Part shown: positions 34,546-46,989 of the stretch, one piece after another
Numbering within the stretch: position 1 is the stretch's first letter
How the letters are laid out: each line of letters starts with the position of its first letter
Assembly (NCBI RefSeq): GCF_029962835.1
Contig: NC_080584.1
Location: forward strand, 78,644,862 to 78,708,861
DNA: 64,000 nt
Direction: 5' to 3'
DNA from: Magnolia sinica
Lineage: Eukaryota; Streptophyta; Magnoliopsida; Magnoliales; Magnoliaceae
Translations under genes and position numbers: made by a program
The notes under the pieces: generated by a model
The model's database searches: none
The model's input: only the letters and a program-made list of their open reading frames with translations
Told to the model about the DNA's origin: nothing

Positions 34546-34679
34546 TCAGTCCTGACCTGTGAGATCAATGATTAGTTAATCTAGGCCATTGATTACTTGA
34601 GATAATATTTTTTCTTATATACAAAACCACACACAGATACCTCATTGGTACTCAGCACCCATGACTGCGAGTGTTGAAA

Positions 34680-35030
34680 TCCAAGCGTCTACCAGTGAGC
34701 CCTGGAGTGAGACCCAGTTTGAGATAACATTGATTGAAAGTTCTGCCGTTAAAAACTTATTAGGACCCACTTAATGTTTCCATAGTGTTTATCAGCCATT
34801 CAATCTATTGATAAGGTCACATAAGTTTGGATGAAGTGAAAAAACAAATATCAACTTGATCTAGAACTTTTGTCACCCATTAAAGGTTAATCACCGTTGT
34901 TTCCTATAATATGGTCCATTTGATAATTGGATTATATTTTTGAGATAATTTCCTAAAATGATCTGAAAAAACAGATGGACGGAGTGGATGCGAAATATAT
35001 ACATCAAAGTGGGCCTTATAGTAAGGGCCA
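34680..35030. mobile_element. MITE remnant (copy A)
   Basis: 'gagacccagtttgagataac', 'gttttcctataatatggtcc' and 'cagatggacggagtggatgc' are worn arms. Orthologue at 61690-62010. Confidence 0.45.
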
Positions 35031-35063
35031 CATGTCTCACCTAATCCGCTCTCTTATTCCACA

Positions 35064-35303
35064 TTAGAGTTGGGCATGTCTGACCCCATCCGGTGGATCC
35101 GACCAGATCCGACCCGATTCGAACCGAACCGAACCGACAGCCTAAATTGGTGCGGTTCAGGTAGAATCAGGCAGATCCAACCATTTATCGGATCGGGCTT
35201 CAATCAATGTCAATCCGGACCGGATCGATCCGAAATCCGATTCGGGCCCTACATGGTGTGTATTTTATTTTATTTTATATATAAATGAAAGAACATATCA
35301 TTT

Positions 35304-35354
<51 letters not shown>

Positions 35355-35527
35355 GTATTGGGTATTAGAAATTAAGAGAATGTGATTTTTGTAATTTTTT
35401 AGAAATAAGAAGTATAGATGAAAATGGAAAAAAAGAGGAGTTGATAAGAACTCACATGGGTTTTGAGCTGGTATGCTAAAAATCATGATTCTTTTGCCAT
35501 GAGAGTTGCGGAGAGAGGATTCTTTTG

Positions 35528-35577
<50 letters not shown>

Positions 35578-36576
35578 TGTAGTTCAAAGGTACCTCACAC
35601 CAGCTATATAGTTGTTGTATTGACGTCAGCAAGTTTTGTGGGTCTGATCTTGATGAGGTATGTGTTATATTCAAACCATCCATCCATTTGACGAGCTCAT
35701 CTTAAGGCTTGATACGAAAAATAAGATAGATTTAACAATCAAGTGGACCACACTGCAAAAGGCAGTGGGGGATTGAACGTCTACCAATGAAACCCTTTTT
35801 GGGGTCACAGAAGTTTTGGATCAATATGAAATTTGTTTTTCCTCTTAATTCAGGTCTTGGTGAACTTATGAACAAATTGGATGGAAAATTAATGTTATGG
35901 TGGGCCCTAGGAATTTTTTAACTGCAAAAATCATTATCTCCGCTGCTATTTGTGGTGTGGTCCAGATGAACTTTGGATATGATTCATTTTTTGGATAATA
36001 CTCTCTAAAAATAGATGAACGATGTAGATATAATAAATACCTCACTATGGGGCCCATGTAACTTTTATCTACTTTGAACCATTCGTACAACTCGGAGCTC
36101 GAGGAGCGTCAGTGCTCGTCTTCGCACGACACGTACCTACAGCAGCTATATAGCTGGTGTGAGGTACATTAGCTAGTCCGCTTCCTTTTATCATACTGAG
36201 TAAACTATGTAGGGTCCGCCTTGAATTTTTTTGGTTTATCCACACCATCAATCAGTTTTTCCAGATAATTTTAGGGGTTGATACTAAATTTTAAGTATAC
36301 CCAATGATCAAGTAGATCGCACCATATGAAACATTGGGAATAATGATTTCCACACCATTGAAAAAAAGAACCGATCTGAACCTTGCCCAATCCGATCTGA
36401 CTGGGTTTTCTTGATCGAGTCGGACTCGGATCAGTTCAGGCCAGCATGGGTTCGGATCGGTTCAAGTCAGATGACCCAGACTCAGTCCCGGATCGGATCG
36501 AGTTTGGGTAAGGCCCTACAGATTTCGGACCGAGTCAAGTTGAACTCCGATCTGACTCGGTCCAATGCCCAGCTCT
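35064..36576. mobile_element. hAT-like element with GATCGGGTCGG subterminal repeats
   Basis: The ends read TAGAGTTGGGCAT and, inverted, TAGAGCTGGGCAT. The 8-bp target duplication ATTCCACA lies at 35056-35063 and 36577-36584. Subterminal regions (35070-35245 and 36375-36570) are rich in 'gatccgacc/cggatcgg' repeats, as in many plant hAT MITEs. The interior holds two (GA)n runs (35306-35350, 35528-35574) and a nested MITE. No transposase. Confidence 0.75.
35590..36168. mobile_element. MITE with TIR GTACCTCACACCAGCTATAT, nested in the hAT-like element
   Basis: The left end GTACCTCACACCAGCTATAT and the right end ATATAGCTGGTGTGAGGTAC are perfect inverted repeats over 20 bases. Inside are the typical arms ('ccatccatttgacgagctc', 'aatagatgaacgatgtagat'). 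A related element is at 202-819. Confidence 0.75.
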
Positions 36577-36584
36577 ATTCCACA

Positions 36585-37080
36585 CCATGTGGTGCTGACT
36601 TTTCAAACCTCATAATAGTCAATGGATCCCTATGGGCCCACTATGAGGTCTGTGTCCATGTGACAGCTCATTTTTAGGGCATGCTGGCAAAAATGAAGTA
36701 GATTCAAATCTTAGGTGGACCATACCACAGGAAATAGTTATGATTGAATCCCCACCATTAAAAACATCATGGGGCCACTAAAATAGCTACTTCTCATCCA
36801 AACTACTAATAAAGTCACAAAGATCTGGATGAAGAGGCCACATAAACATCAACTTGATCCAAAACTTTTGTGCCTCATAAGAAGTTCATAGTGGTCGATC
36901 ACCACTGCATCCGTATTATGGTCCACCTGAGATTTGGATCTACTTCATTTTTGAGATAGTGCCCTAAAATGAGCTGTCAAAATGGATGGATGGTGTGCAT
37001 ATATACAAGGCACATAAATCACGGTAGTCACACGGTCAGGGATCCCACCTACCTCATGGGTTCCACCGAAGCCACACCCC
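36585..37080. mobile_element. MITE at the right end of copy A
   Basis: Arms 'gggcccactatgaggtctgt' and 'atcacggtagtcacacggtc' with 'ccctaaaatgagctgtcaaa' inside. The orthologue in copy B (63415-63960) has gained a ~70-base (TA)n run where copy A has only 'catatatac'. Confidence 0.6.
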
Positions 37081-37211
37081 GAAGTAAGACTTTCAAAATC
37101 CCTGGCTTCCAGTTGGAAGTATGGTAGTAGAACTTTCTTTGGGCAACGACAATGACATTAAGTTGTATGGAAAAGACATTGTAGTGTGTGCCTTTATCTT
37201 TCGGTTCTCAG

Positions 37212-37347
37212 AATCTTCCAAGGACCACGCCAGGCAAGCTTATTGAAAATTTTAGAGCAACAAGGTCTTCATCTCTTCGCTATTGATGATAAGACTGTTT
37301 GGAGCCTTAACGGTCATGACCAAGGATCCTTTGCTTCTGTGGTGAAG
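37212..37347 (+). pseudogene. Orphan exon of an unrecognised host gene
   Basis: 'cggttctcag' is followed by an open frame IFQGPRQASLLKILEQQGLH and LFAIDDKTVWSLNGHDQGSF to SVVK, then 'aag|gtatgt', a good donor. The residue pattern looks like a real protein exon. A diverged, broken version is at 4879-5015. No adjoining exon of the same gene is visible in this unit because the foldback element follows. I cannot name the protein; at 136 bases it is most likely a relic carried by the tandem duplication. Confidence 0.4.
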
Positions 37348-37465
37348 GTATGTTGAGCTTAGAACTACATAGTAACATGTGCTGATCTTAACTGGTCCAA
37401 AAGATTTATTTCATAGTATTCTTTTAGTGCTTAGTTGACCTTTCTTGGTAGGCTTAAATGGATTA

Positions 37466-37474
37466 AATATTATA
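37466..37474. repeat. Left 9-bp target duplication of the foldback element
   Basis: AATATTATA; the right copy AATATTACA is at 40498-40506. The related unoccupied site is 'gaatatcatattgg' near 5142. Confidence 0.75.
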
Positions 37475-40400
37475 GGGGATTTATGCTAAGTACACCCTCC
37501 TTTTTGTGAGAGCATTGCAATAATATCGCTTCTCAAAACATTATTTTACTATACAATAGGACACTATTTGTCTTTTCTTTTTTTAATGAAATGCCCATAA
37601 TCACCTTTCTTTCTTTTTTCTTTTTTTATAATTTCTATGCACCTACTTTTTATTATTATTACTCTTTAGTAAATTTTCTGATGGAAACTTGCACATGGAA
37701 AGAATGGGTTCTTCTTTTTACCTATTATGTTGAACAAGGTTTACTAGGAAAGAACATGAGAGAATTAAATGAAAAAAATTATAAATATTTTTCTTTTAAA
37801 CAATGGGTCCTTATTCTTTTTATAAAGATTATATTCGGATGAGTTTTCTTGGGAAGAAAATTATATAAAGAGAGGAGAGATAAAAATAATAATAATAATA
37901 ATAATAATAAACCCTCTACTTTTAGATTATATGTTTTTCTTTATTCAAAAGATTATGTTTTGATTAGCCTTTTACCAAGAGCTACACTTTGAGCCAATTT
38001 TTAAAAGGTTAAATGGTATTTAAATGAGATGATTATAAAGTCATTTAAAAGTTTGCCGAATTATCTTTCCAATGAGCTTAAGATTAATTTGATTTAACCT
38101 GTAATAAAAAAGTTATAAGAGTTATGCTGGGACCACGTGATACATTGCTCAAACTATAATTAATAACTTTTGAAAGGTCAAATGGCCTTCGAATGAGATA
38201 ATTTCAAAATCATTTGAAAGATAATCGAATTATCTTTTCAATGAGCATAAAATCATCCTGATCTAACCTGTAATGAGTGAGTTGTGATCGTTTTCGTCTG
38301 ACAGCATGATCCTCGGTCTAAACCGCGATTTGGGCATTACTCAAATCATGATAAAGAATTTCGAGCCACTTTTGAAAGATCAAACATTTTTAAATTATTT
38401 GATTCCAAAGTCTTTTGAAAGTTCATTGAATTATCTTTCCGATGAGCATAAAATCATCCAATCCAATAGGTAGGTATGACCGCTTTCATGAGATTGTGTA
38501 ATTCATTGTTCAAACTGCAATCACTATTTTGTCCAAATTGCGATAAGGACTTTGGACCCACTTTTGACAGGTCAAATAATTTCTAAATGAGCTACTTCCA
38601 AAGCCATTTGAAGGTTAGTTAAATTATGTTTCCAATGAGCACAAGATCACCCCAAGCAAATCTGTGACAAAGGAGTTATAATCGTTTTCGCGATTATTAT
38701 TTTGTCCAAATTGTAATGTGAACTTTGGACCCACTTCTGATAGGTCAAACAATCTCCAAATGATCTGATGCTAAATCCATTCATAGGTTCAACGAATTAT
38801 CGTTTCAACGAGCACAAGATCAACCAATCCAACTTGTGATGAGGGAGTTATGACAGTGTTCAAAAGACCCTGCGATGCTAGAAAAACAATGACCATGATT
38901 TGGAGATCATTATTCGCCATGGTTTAGATTTGAACAATCACGATATGAATTATAAATCTTTATCGTGGAAACCAAATCATGATTGTAAAGAATCAAGATC
39001 GCCCAAATTACAATCATGAAAAATCACGATTGTTGTTTTTCCAGCAAGCCGTGGTCCCACAAAAATGATCATAAGTCCCTCATTACAGATCAAATCGGGG
39101 AGATCTTATATTCGTTGGAAAGATAATTCAATGAAATTTTAAATGATTTTAGAATTATCTCATTTAAAGACTATTTGACCTTTCAAAAGTGGGCCTAAGT
39201 CCAAATTGCAATTTGAACAAAACAACAATCACAGTTTGCATAATGCATTGCACAATCATACGAAAATGGTTGTAACTCCCCCATTATATGTCAAAATGTG
39301 GTGATCTTATGCTCATTGGAAAGACAATTTGATAAAATTTTAAATGACTTTAGAATCAATTTATACCGTTTGAACTTTCAAGAGTGGACTCAACGTCCAA
39401 ACTATAATTTAGACAAGGCCATAACTTCCTTATTATATGTTGGATTGGGGTGATCTTGTGCTCATTGGAAAGATCATATGATGAGCTTTGAAATGGTTAT
39501 GGAATCAACTCATTTAGAGACCATTTTACATTCAAAAAATAAGCCCAAAATTTAGATTATGCTTTGGACAATGCCTATATCGTGATTAGAATATGCATCA
39601 TGAAATCCCACTGAAAAGGTCATAACTCACTCATTACAGATTGGATCGAGGTAATCTTGTGCCTGTTGGAAGGAAACTTTGATGATGATTTAAATTATTT
39701 TGGAATCATTTCATTTAAAGACCATTTGCCCTTTTAAAAGTGGGCCCAAACAGCAATAGTATTTTGAACAATGCATCATGCGGTCCTCCTAAAATGTGCA
39801 TAATTTTCTCATTACAGGTCGAATCGAGGCAATCTTAAGCTTGTTGGAAACATAATTCAATAAGCTATTGAATGACTATGGAATCATCTCATTGAACATC
39901 ATTTTACCTTTCAAAACTTGGCTCAAATTCTAGTTCTTGGAAAAAGATAAATCTAAATCTATTTTTTTGAAGAGAAAAAAAGAAGTTATCTTCTAAAAGT
40001 GGAGTTTTTAATATTTTATCTTTATATCAATTTCTTCTCAAGTAGACTAATTTGATTATAATCTTTATAGAAAGAAGAAGAACCCATCTTTTAAAAGCAA
40101 AATTTTCTGTTTTCTTTCCTTCTATTTATTTCTTTACAAAAGGCACATCTAAGCAAAATCTTTTAAAAAAGAAGAAGAACACATCTTTTAAAAGTAGAAT
40201 ATTTATAATTTTTCATCTAATTTTCTCTCTTTCTTCCCAAAAAGCTTAGTGCTACTTAATAGGTAAAAAGCATAATAACCCATTTTTCTCTCATGGGAGT
40301 TTCTACCAAAGAACTTACCAGAGGGTAATGATAATAAAAAAAGGTATGATTGCATAAAAAAATTAAAAAGGTGATTACTGGCATCTTCATTTGAGAAAAA

Positions 40401-40497
40401 AGACAAACAATATCCAAATGTGTAGAAAAATAATGTTTTGAAAAGCAATGTTATAGTGGCCCTCCCACAAAACAGTGTGCCCATGGGGTAAAAACTC
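37475..40497. mobile_element. 3.0-kb giant foldback (Mutator-type) element with satellite-like arms
   Basis: The two halves are reverse complements along almost the whole length: 37490-37860 pairs with 40110-40490, and 37980-38925 pairs with 39010-39930, leaving a loop under 100 bases. Each inner arm is a tandem series of four to five diverged ~190-bp units with 'gacccacttttgaaaggtca', 'gaattatctttccaatgagc' and 'gagttataa'. Nine-base target duplications differ at one position. There is no coding capacity. Nine-base duplications point to the Mutator superfamily; the long inverted ends fit a foldback. Confidence 0.8.
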
Positions 40498-40759
40498 AAT
40501 ATTACATCAGATGAAAATTATACTATTTATAATGTCAAGTTAGAATTTATAAAGCATCTTTTTTTCCAATGCTCTTTCCTTCTCTAACTTTAATGGAAAT
40601 CTATGATAAATATTATCTTACTCTATTGTTAGGATCCTCCATAACCCGAAGTGTGCAAATCTTTATTAATATTATTAGAAATAAGCACGTCGGTAACGTT
40701 ACGATCAAACTTTACTTTCAGCAGCATCATGAGCAAACTTCAACTTTGTGAGTTTTTTA

Positions 40760-40915
40760 AGGAACAACAAGAGCATGAATGGCTCAAACAATCTAAGATA
40801 TAACACAAGATTTGGGGTTCGAGTACCCATAAGTGGTGAAATCCCACTATAGCGTGAGTGTGGGGTTTTGTGTGTAGGGTGTGTGTGTAAAAAATAAATA
40901 AATAAATAAAATTTC
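40760..40915 (+). mobile_element. Probable tRNA-derived SINE
   Basis: 'gaatggctcaaacaatctaa' is A-box-like and GGTTCGAGTACCC (40817-40829) is a good pol III B box at a usable distance. A T/G-rich body and an (AAAT)n tail follow (40893-40911). No related copy was seen in this window and target duplications are unclear. Confidence 0.5.
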
Positions 40916-40929
40916 CTTTATTAAAAAGG

Positions 40930-41214
40930 GTAATTTAGTCATTTAAATGTTGATGTTATGATATAAATGAAATTGTACAAAATGAGAAACCACGATTATG
41001 TGCAGAAACTTGGCAGGGCTAAGGAATAATGGCTATGTCCTGGGGGGGGGGGGTATTATAAGAACCAAATAAAAAGTACAACTGCTGACATAAACTAATA
41101 TGAAAATTAAACTAAGCAAGAAAATTAACTTTAAGGCTTTTAAGCCATTAGAGGGTCCAATCAAATAAATTTGAAAAGATGTTACAATTAAGCAACTAGT
41201 ATATAAACATGATA
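40930..41214. other. Non-genic DNA with a G13 homopolymer
   Basis: AT-rich; a run of 13 G at about 41041-41053 stands out. Nothing else recognised. Confidence 0.4.
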
Positions 41215-42222
41215 GTGTACATGTGTGTGGGGGATTGTGCTAACTATCAACAACTAGCATTCATTTAATCGTGCATACATATAATTACACATTCAGCACA
41301 TTAGCGTAATTAAACAAGTGCTTAAATAACAATGTCAAATACAACAACTCTCAGTGGACGCACTCAACCTATTAGTGTACTGGATTTCACTATTAGAGGT
41401 TTTAAATCAGGTTCACCTTTAACCTTTATAATCATACACAAGGACTGGCTCCCGCAAGAGACACTAAGTAGATTTTTATAGTCTCACCACGAACCTCAAT
41501 CCTACATAAGAACCTACTGATGTACGGACTCTTACATACGATAACTTACTTGTAGGATTGAACTTCTTTTGTAGCGCCTTCTTAGGTTGTTTGATTGATG
41601 CTCTCCCCTGCTTCAATCAACTCCAAGATCAAACATCTTGTATGTGATACTCCGATGCAGTGACCAAGAAGATGGGATGTTGGGTGAAATCTCCTATAAC
41701 TAATGAGAAGTTGTAAAGCCTAGGGAATTCTACTCGATGGATACTCTAGACATTAATAGACACTTAGTTTTTCTACAAAAATTTATGTCTAAACTCCAGA
41801 GATGACGTAAGATTATGGTCTTCTTGTAGAGGATCTTGGAATCCTCATTAGAGTGAATAATCATTAAGAAGATAGCATAATTCTTATTAGGTAGAGCATA
41901 AGAGGTTTGGTAGAGCCTAGGATGCATTAGGTTTTCTAAAATAGCAAAATCCATTGTTTTTACAAAGATCTGATTGATAAATTTATATATAAAAAACTTT
42001 AATAGGTCTATAATGGCTAGCCTTTGGTCGCATCGAGTGCATGTTTGGCCGCACCGAATTGAGGTTCGATCGAATCGAATTTATAAAAGAAAGCCACTTA
42101 ATCGATTTGAGTACTTTCAATCTCCCCGAAGGTGGTCTTCGGTCACACCGAAAGTGGTCTTCAATGAGATCAAAAATGGGACTTGGTTGCAACTGAATTG
42201 CCCAGAAATCTGCCCCAACACA
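41215..42222 (-). mobile_element. Solo-LTR-like fossil, probably Ty1/Copia
   Basis: On the minus strand it begins TGTTGGGGCAGATTTCTGG. It has a TATATAAA-like box near 41985, a purine-rich 'ctctaatagtgaaatccagt' segment near 41390 and an end near 41215. The layout resembles long Copia LTRs. No internal region adjoins it, so it looks solo. The far boundary and a target duplication were not pinned down. Confidence 0.45.
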
Positions 42223-42479
42223 CTACTATTTTAGCCATTTTCAATCAGCCGATGGTGAGTTCGATGGGACCAAAGGTTCCTAAAATTGTGCAATTTTCTT
42301 AACAACATAGGACCTCTAAAGCCATCATCATTTGAGTAAGTGTCGTTGCCCATCTGTATTAGTTCATATTCCCATTATTGCCTACTTCTGATTTTTTTCT
42401 CCACCACGCATGAATCCATCTTGATGTTCAAAACCATTTATTTGTACACACATCCTAACAATCCAATTTCTAGCAAGCT

Positions 42480-44195
42480 GTAGAATGGTTTAAATGGAAT
42501 AGTTTTTTTTTTTTTTTTTTTAAATTCTTAATAATGTTTCAAGCTATTGTCCAATCCATGTGGTTTTCTCATTGGCTCTTTGGATCTCACCTAATAAATG
42601 GACTGATTAAGAGTGATCATTCCTACACTGTACTAGCTATTATGAACTCAACAACAAAATCACAACTAGAATAAAGGTATGGCACCAACAAATCACAGTT
42701 ATGTATTATGCATATTCATTTGAACATTTTTCCATATGGAGTTCCCAATTTTATTTTTAAAACTCCCCAATTTTCATTTTAAAAATGTCAAATTTTTGCC
42801 AAAAATATGTCTTTTTTAAATTTCATTTTCTTTTTCCAAAATCTGAATCTTTCTCAATCATTAGTAATTTTAAATCTCATATTTTTTTTTCAAAATCTCA
42901 ATTTATTGAAACTTCTCAACTTTTTTGAAAAGTCAATTTTTTATATATTCAAACTTCGATTTGACTAGTCACCCGTCAAGATTGAGTTTCGAATGAGAAA
43001 GATATTGGATGGACAAGATTGATCAACAATATGATGGGTCATATCTTGTGATCCAATGGTCAGATTTAACTATTCACTCGTCATGATCGGATTTTACAGA
43101 TAATCTTAATTTCCTTTTAAAAATCACGTTTTTTTTTCAAAATGTATATTTTTCTAATCTTAATTTTTCTTTCAAAACTTTTAATAAAATATCATTTTTA
43201 TTATCAAAATTTTCAAAAAAAATTTAAAATACCAATTCTTAATTTTTATTTCCAAAATCTCAAAAAAAAATTCACAAAATCTAATTTTTTTATTCTAAAA
43301 AAAATTCAAAATGCTGATTTTTTTTTTCTTCAAAAGCACCATTTTATTTTCTACTTTTCAATTTTCTTTTTCAAAATGATATATATTTTTTTTTCAAAAT
43401 CTCAGTGTTTTTATAAATAACTTTTTCTTTTAATTTCAATTTTCGAACATTTTCAATTAATTTTCAATATCACAAAATTTTAAAACTTTTTTTCCTTTTC
43501 AAAATGTCTATTTTTTGTTAAAGTATCGACTTTTTAATATTGTTTTATCTTCAAAATTTCATCTCTTTCAAACTTCTCCATTTTTTAAAAAAAGTATTTT
43601 TTTTCAAACTTGTCAATTTTTATCGACCTTCTCAATTTTGTTTTATTTTTCAAAATACGAACTCTCATTTTTTTCTTTTTCAAAATATTTTCATTTTTTA
43701 AAGTTGTCAAAATTTTCACATTTTTAAAAATATTTTTAATCTTCATTTTCAAGATATCATTTTTTTCTTGAAATCAAATTATTTTTTTCAAAATTATCAA
43801 CTTTATTCCTTATTCTTTTTTTTTCCCCAAAAAATAGATTTTTATTAAATCACGGTTTTTCTTTTTCAAAACTCAATTTTTGTTAAACATTGTTAAATTT
43901 TTTAAACTTCTCAATATTCTTTTTTCATATGATATTACAAATCATTTAAATATTAGTTTTAAATAATAAAAATTAGTAATAATTTCCTCTCATTTGATAT
44001 GAAAACAAAATAAAAAATTCTTTGCATCCAATCAATTGTTAAAAAATAATCTTAGATATAAATATGTACAATTAAAGCACCGAAATTCTATTAAAAAACA
44101 ATTCTTAGACTACAAAAAAATTTTAAAAAAAAAAAAAAAAAAAAAAACATAAATTTTCCCCATATTCTAAAGAAAAAAGCCATGAAAAAAACAAA
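42480..44195. repeat. Low-complexity TTTTTTCAAAAT-rich tract
   Basis: About 1.4 kb (mainly 42730-43930) is built of T-runs separated by 'caaaat', 'caatttt' and 'aaaatctca', giving a quasi-period of 25-35 bases with strong strand asymmetry for pyrimidine T over A. No coding frame. Poly(A) at 44128-44147. Confidence 0.6.
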
Positions 44196-44204
44196 TGTTG
44201 TAGG

Positions 44205-44485
44205 CAAAAGTCATTTTATGACGAACCTTGATCCGTCGCAAAAGAACTAAAATCCGTCGCTAAGTATTTTTTTGGGCGGAGTTTAGTGACGGATCACAAT
44301 CCATCATAAACATGATTTTAGCGATGGATTTTGGTCTGTCGCTAAAGTTCGCAACTTTTCACCTACGGTTTTTTGCAAAAAACAAATTTGGCGACAGACC
44401 ATTTTCCATTAGCGACGGATTAAGTCCGTCATTAAACCAAGCCATTTTTCGATGGACCAAATCCATCGCAAATTTGCCATTTTAG
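44205..44485. mobile_element. CACTA-like subterminal repeat array (AGCGACGGATT)
   Basis: At least nine copies of 'cgacggat' or 'atccgtcgc' occur in both orientations, the pattern of CACTA subterminal regions. No CACTA terminus is left at either side. It ends a few bases before homology to copy A begins. Confidence 0.5.
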
Positions 44486-44491
44486 CGCACT

Positions 44492-45732
44492 GAACCAGAT
44501 GAAAAGGATACCCATGGTGAACTAGCCACCTAGTAAAATACACTCAGGTACACATACACTAAATAGCCATCTAGTAAAATCCATGCAAAATGACACCCAT
44601 ATTAAAATAACCACCCAGCAAAATACACTAGTAGACCCATAGTGATCAATCACCCTGTAAAATTAATATGAAAGGATACCCATAGTGAATGATAGCACAT
44701 GTTGATTACGCAAAGTCAGGTGGTAAAATACTCTAACGTACACCCATAGTAACTTAGAAATCCTATGTCTTACACAACCCACCTAGTAAAGTCCACATTT
44801 TATGAATGCATGCTTAGTCCAACCATTATTAATCCAATTTAGACATAAATATTCAATAAGCAATTCAATTTTTAGGCAACAAGTTTTATAATAAATCAAA
44901 TTGTTGATCATCCCCTCGACCAGTGGCCTGTCCCAAGTTGTGTCTACCAAAAGGCCCAAGAAAGGATAGTAACTAGGATAGCCTCCAAGAAATGCCACCA
45001 TGGCCCATGCTTCTATTGCAATCCACCATAAGCTCTAGAGATTTCCAGGGGCAGGGCCATGAGTGCAAGTATGCTTCTAACTGTTTTCAACCCGACATTA
45101 CTTTATATGATGATTGATCTATCATGTCATAGCCCTAGATAAAAAAATAAAAAGAAAGAAGAAATTGATCATAATTTTGCAATTTACTACAACCTAAAAC
45201 CAATCATAGCTTGGATCACTAGCCGGTAACAAATACAAATGAAATTAATAAGTAAAAATGTCAAGAAAAAACTCGAAGGTAGATCTTCACCTCTTCCGAG
45301 TTTGGGTTCTGAGGAATCAAGCCCACCGGTGCATTTAATTTAGGGAAAACCCAATTCCTAGCCACCCAAACTTCCCAAATTTGCGATTTGACCTACCTAG
45401 TAAGGATCTTGATGATGTTGCATTGATGCTCAACCGCCAAGCAAGGTTAAGGTGCATCGGACACTTGTTAGGGTCTCAAAACTTGACATGCATGGTGAGC
45501 AAGGGGGGATATTAGGACTGTGGACACAGAATTGAGAGAGATTTTCTCCCCATTCCATGCCTAAACTTAAGGAATACACTAAATAAACACATGCAAGGCC
45601 GGAGGAGGATCTCACCTAGTGAATTCGAACACAGAAGAGCTCATAGATGCGAGGACGATGACAAGGAAGCACCAAGTGACTCCAATCGATGGGTTGAGGG
45701 GAAAAACGGCTAGGGTTTGCCCATAATCCTTT

Positions 45733-45780
<48 letters not shown>

Positions 45781-46835
45781 GGGCTGAAAGGTGCTAGAAA
45801 TGAAAGGAAGGTTCGATCGGGTCGATTTTTATAGCTTCAAGAATCAGGTTAGGTAGTCCGACGGTGAAACGTTTCATAACTAAACATGCTCTGTCGGTCG
45901 AACCGATGATGGTTTCGATTGGACCGTCAAGAACTGATAATCTGGTCAATCGGGCCAACCAAACATGCATTTCCAATTCTGGGTTCTCATAAGTCGATCG
46001 AATGGACATCACCACCAGTCGAACCGACAAAAATATGAAATTACTTGAAAAGGCTACCTTTCTCTTTTGAGGGTCCTAGAGTTAACCAACCAAGTGGTTC
46101 AGGTCATCTCCAAACAAAGCAATGGAAGGGTATGCTCATGCAAATATTTCATTAAAAAAATTGATAGGTAACACCCGAGCATGAGCAATATCCAAGTATT
46201 GGAGGGCCAAGTTAAGTGATTCTGAAGTTTCTAACTAGCCGTAGATTCCAAACTTCATTTGACTAATGGCGACTATAAAAAAAATCAATTGTATTCTCTA
46301 CATCTATGTTAATTCCATCCCCCCATCTGCACAATTAATAAGTAAAAGTGAAAGTGATTGCGGCTGCGCGGTAGATGGTGTTCACAGTGAGGATAGGTTG
46401 GCTCGAGATGTATAAAGGATGTGTATGTTCATGTGCTTGAAAGTGGGATCACTAGATCTTAAATTCAATGGTAGTTTAAGCTTTTACTAGGATAATGGGT
46501 AAGATGGCCCTATCATCGTACGGATGCATGTACAAGCGGATATGAAGATCTTGAAGTTGGATAGTAGGATTGGGCGGTTTATAATTGAAGTGGATGATCA
46601 AACATCTTTATCTGGTGATGATAATTTATTCAACAGTTGGTATAATGAATTATCGAGTATACAAATGTATATGAGGTCTTGAAGTTCAATATAGTGTGCA
46701 TGTGGTATAAGAATTGTAGATGTGCATTCATCTACATAACTCTACTCTTAAAAACTGTGTTAAGTTACGCATGTTTACTCATGTGGGAAAGCACTCATGT
46801 ACTTATTCGTGAGGAAAAAATTTAGGATATTATAT
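44492..46835 (-). mobile_element. Ty3/Gypsy-type LTR fossil (copy B)
   Basis: Orthologue of 16380-18770. The pol-end/LTR junction on the minus strand reads 'gatttcaaggataaaattct' then 'tgtaagggtggtagaatata' near 46800-46880. Old, incomplete and broken; present before the duplication. Confidence 0.5.
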
Positions 46836-46989
46836 TCTACCACCCTTACAAGAATTTTATCCTTGAAATCCAATCGCATCTATTAACGGATAAAGATGCT
46901 ACTCTATGGTCTATCTAAGTATCTGTTATGTTCCATGAGTCATATGTTTGTATGCGCACATGTGTGTATTTCCATCTACATGAATTCAA

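Larger units (their letters stand above)
16380..37110. repeat. Segmental duplication, copy A
   Basis: The sequence runs collinear with 44492-64000 over its whole length apart from copy-specific insertions. Landmarks: LTR fossil 16380-18770 versus 44492-46835; kinase 26010-28422 versus 51868-54312; satellites 29550-30915 versus 55375-56745; MITEs 33430-34545 versus 59870-61520; end block 36578-37110 versus 63409-64000. Divergence judged from short stretches of the kinase is about 4-6%. Only copy A has the TIC55 retrocopy and the two ~700-bp LTR-like repeats. Confidence 0.9.

Noticed and set aside
40760-40915. Intact tRNA gene
   Set aside because: B box present, but no cloverleaf or acceptor stem can be formed; a SINE is the better reading.
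41041-41053. G13 run as a possible G-quadruplex or regulatory site
   Set aside because: It is a lone homopolymer with no repeat of G-tracts or nearby gene; sequencing slippage is as likely.
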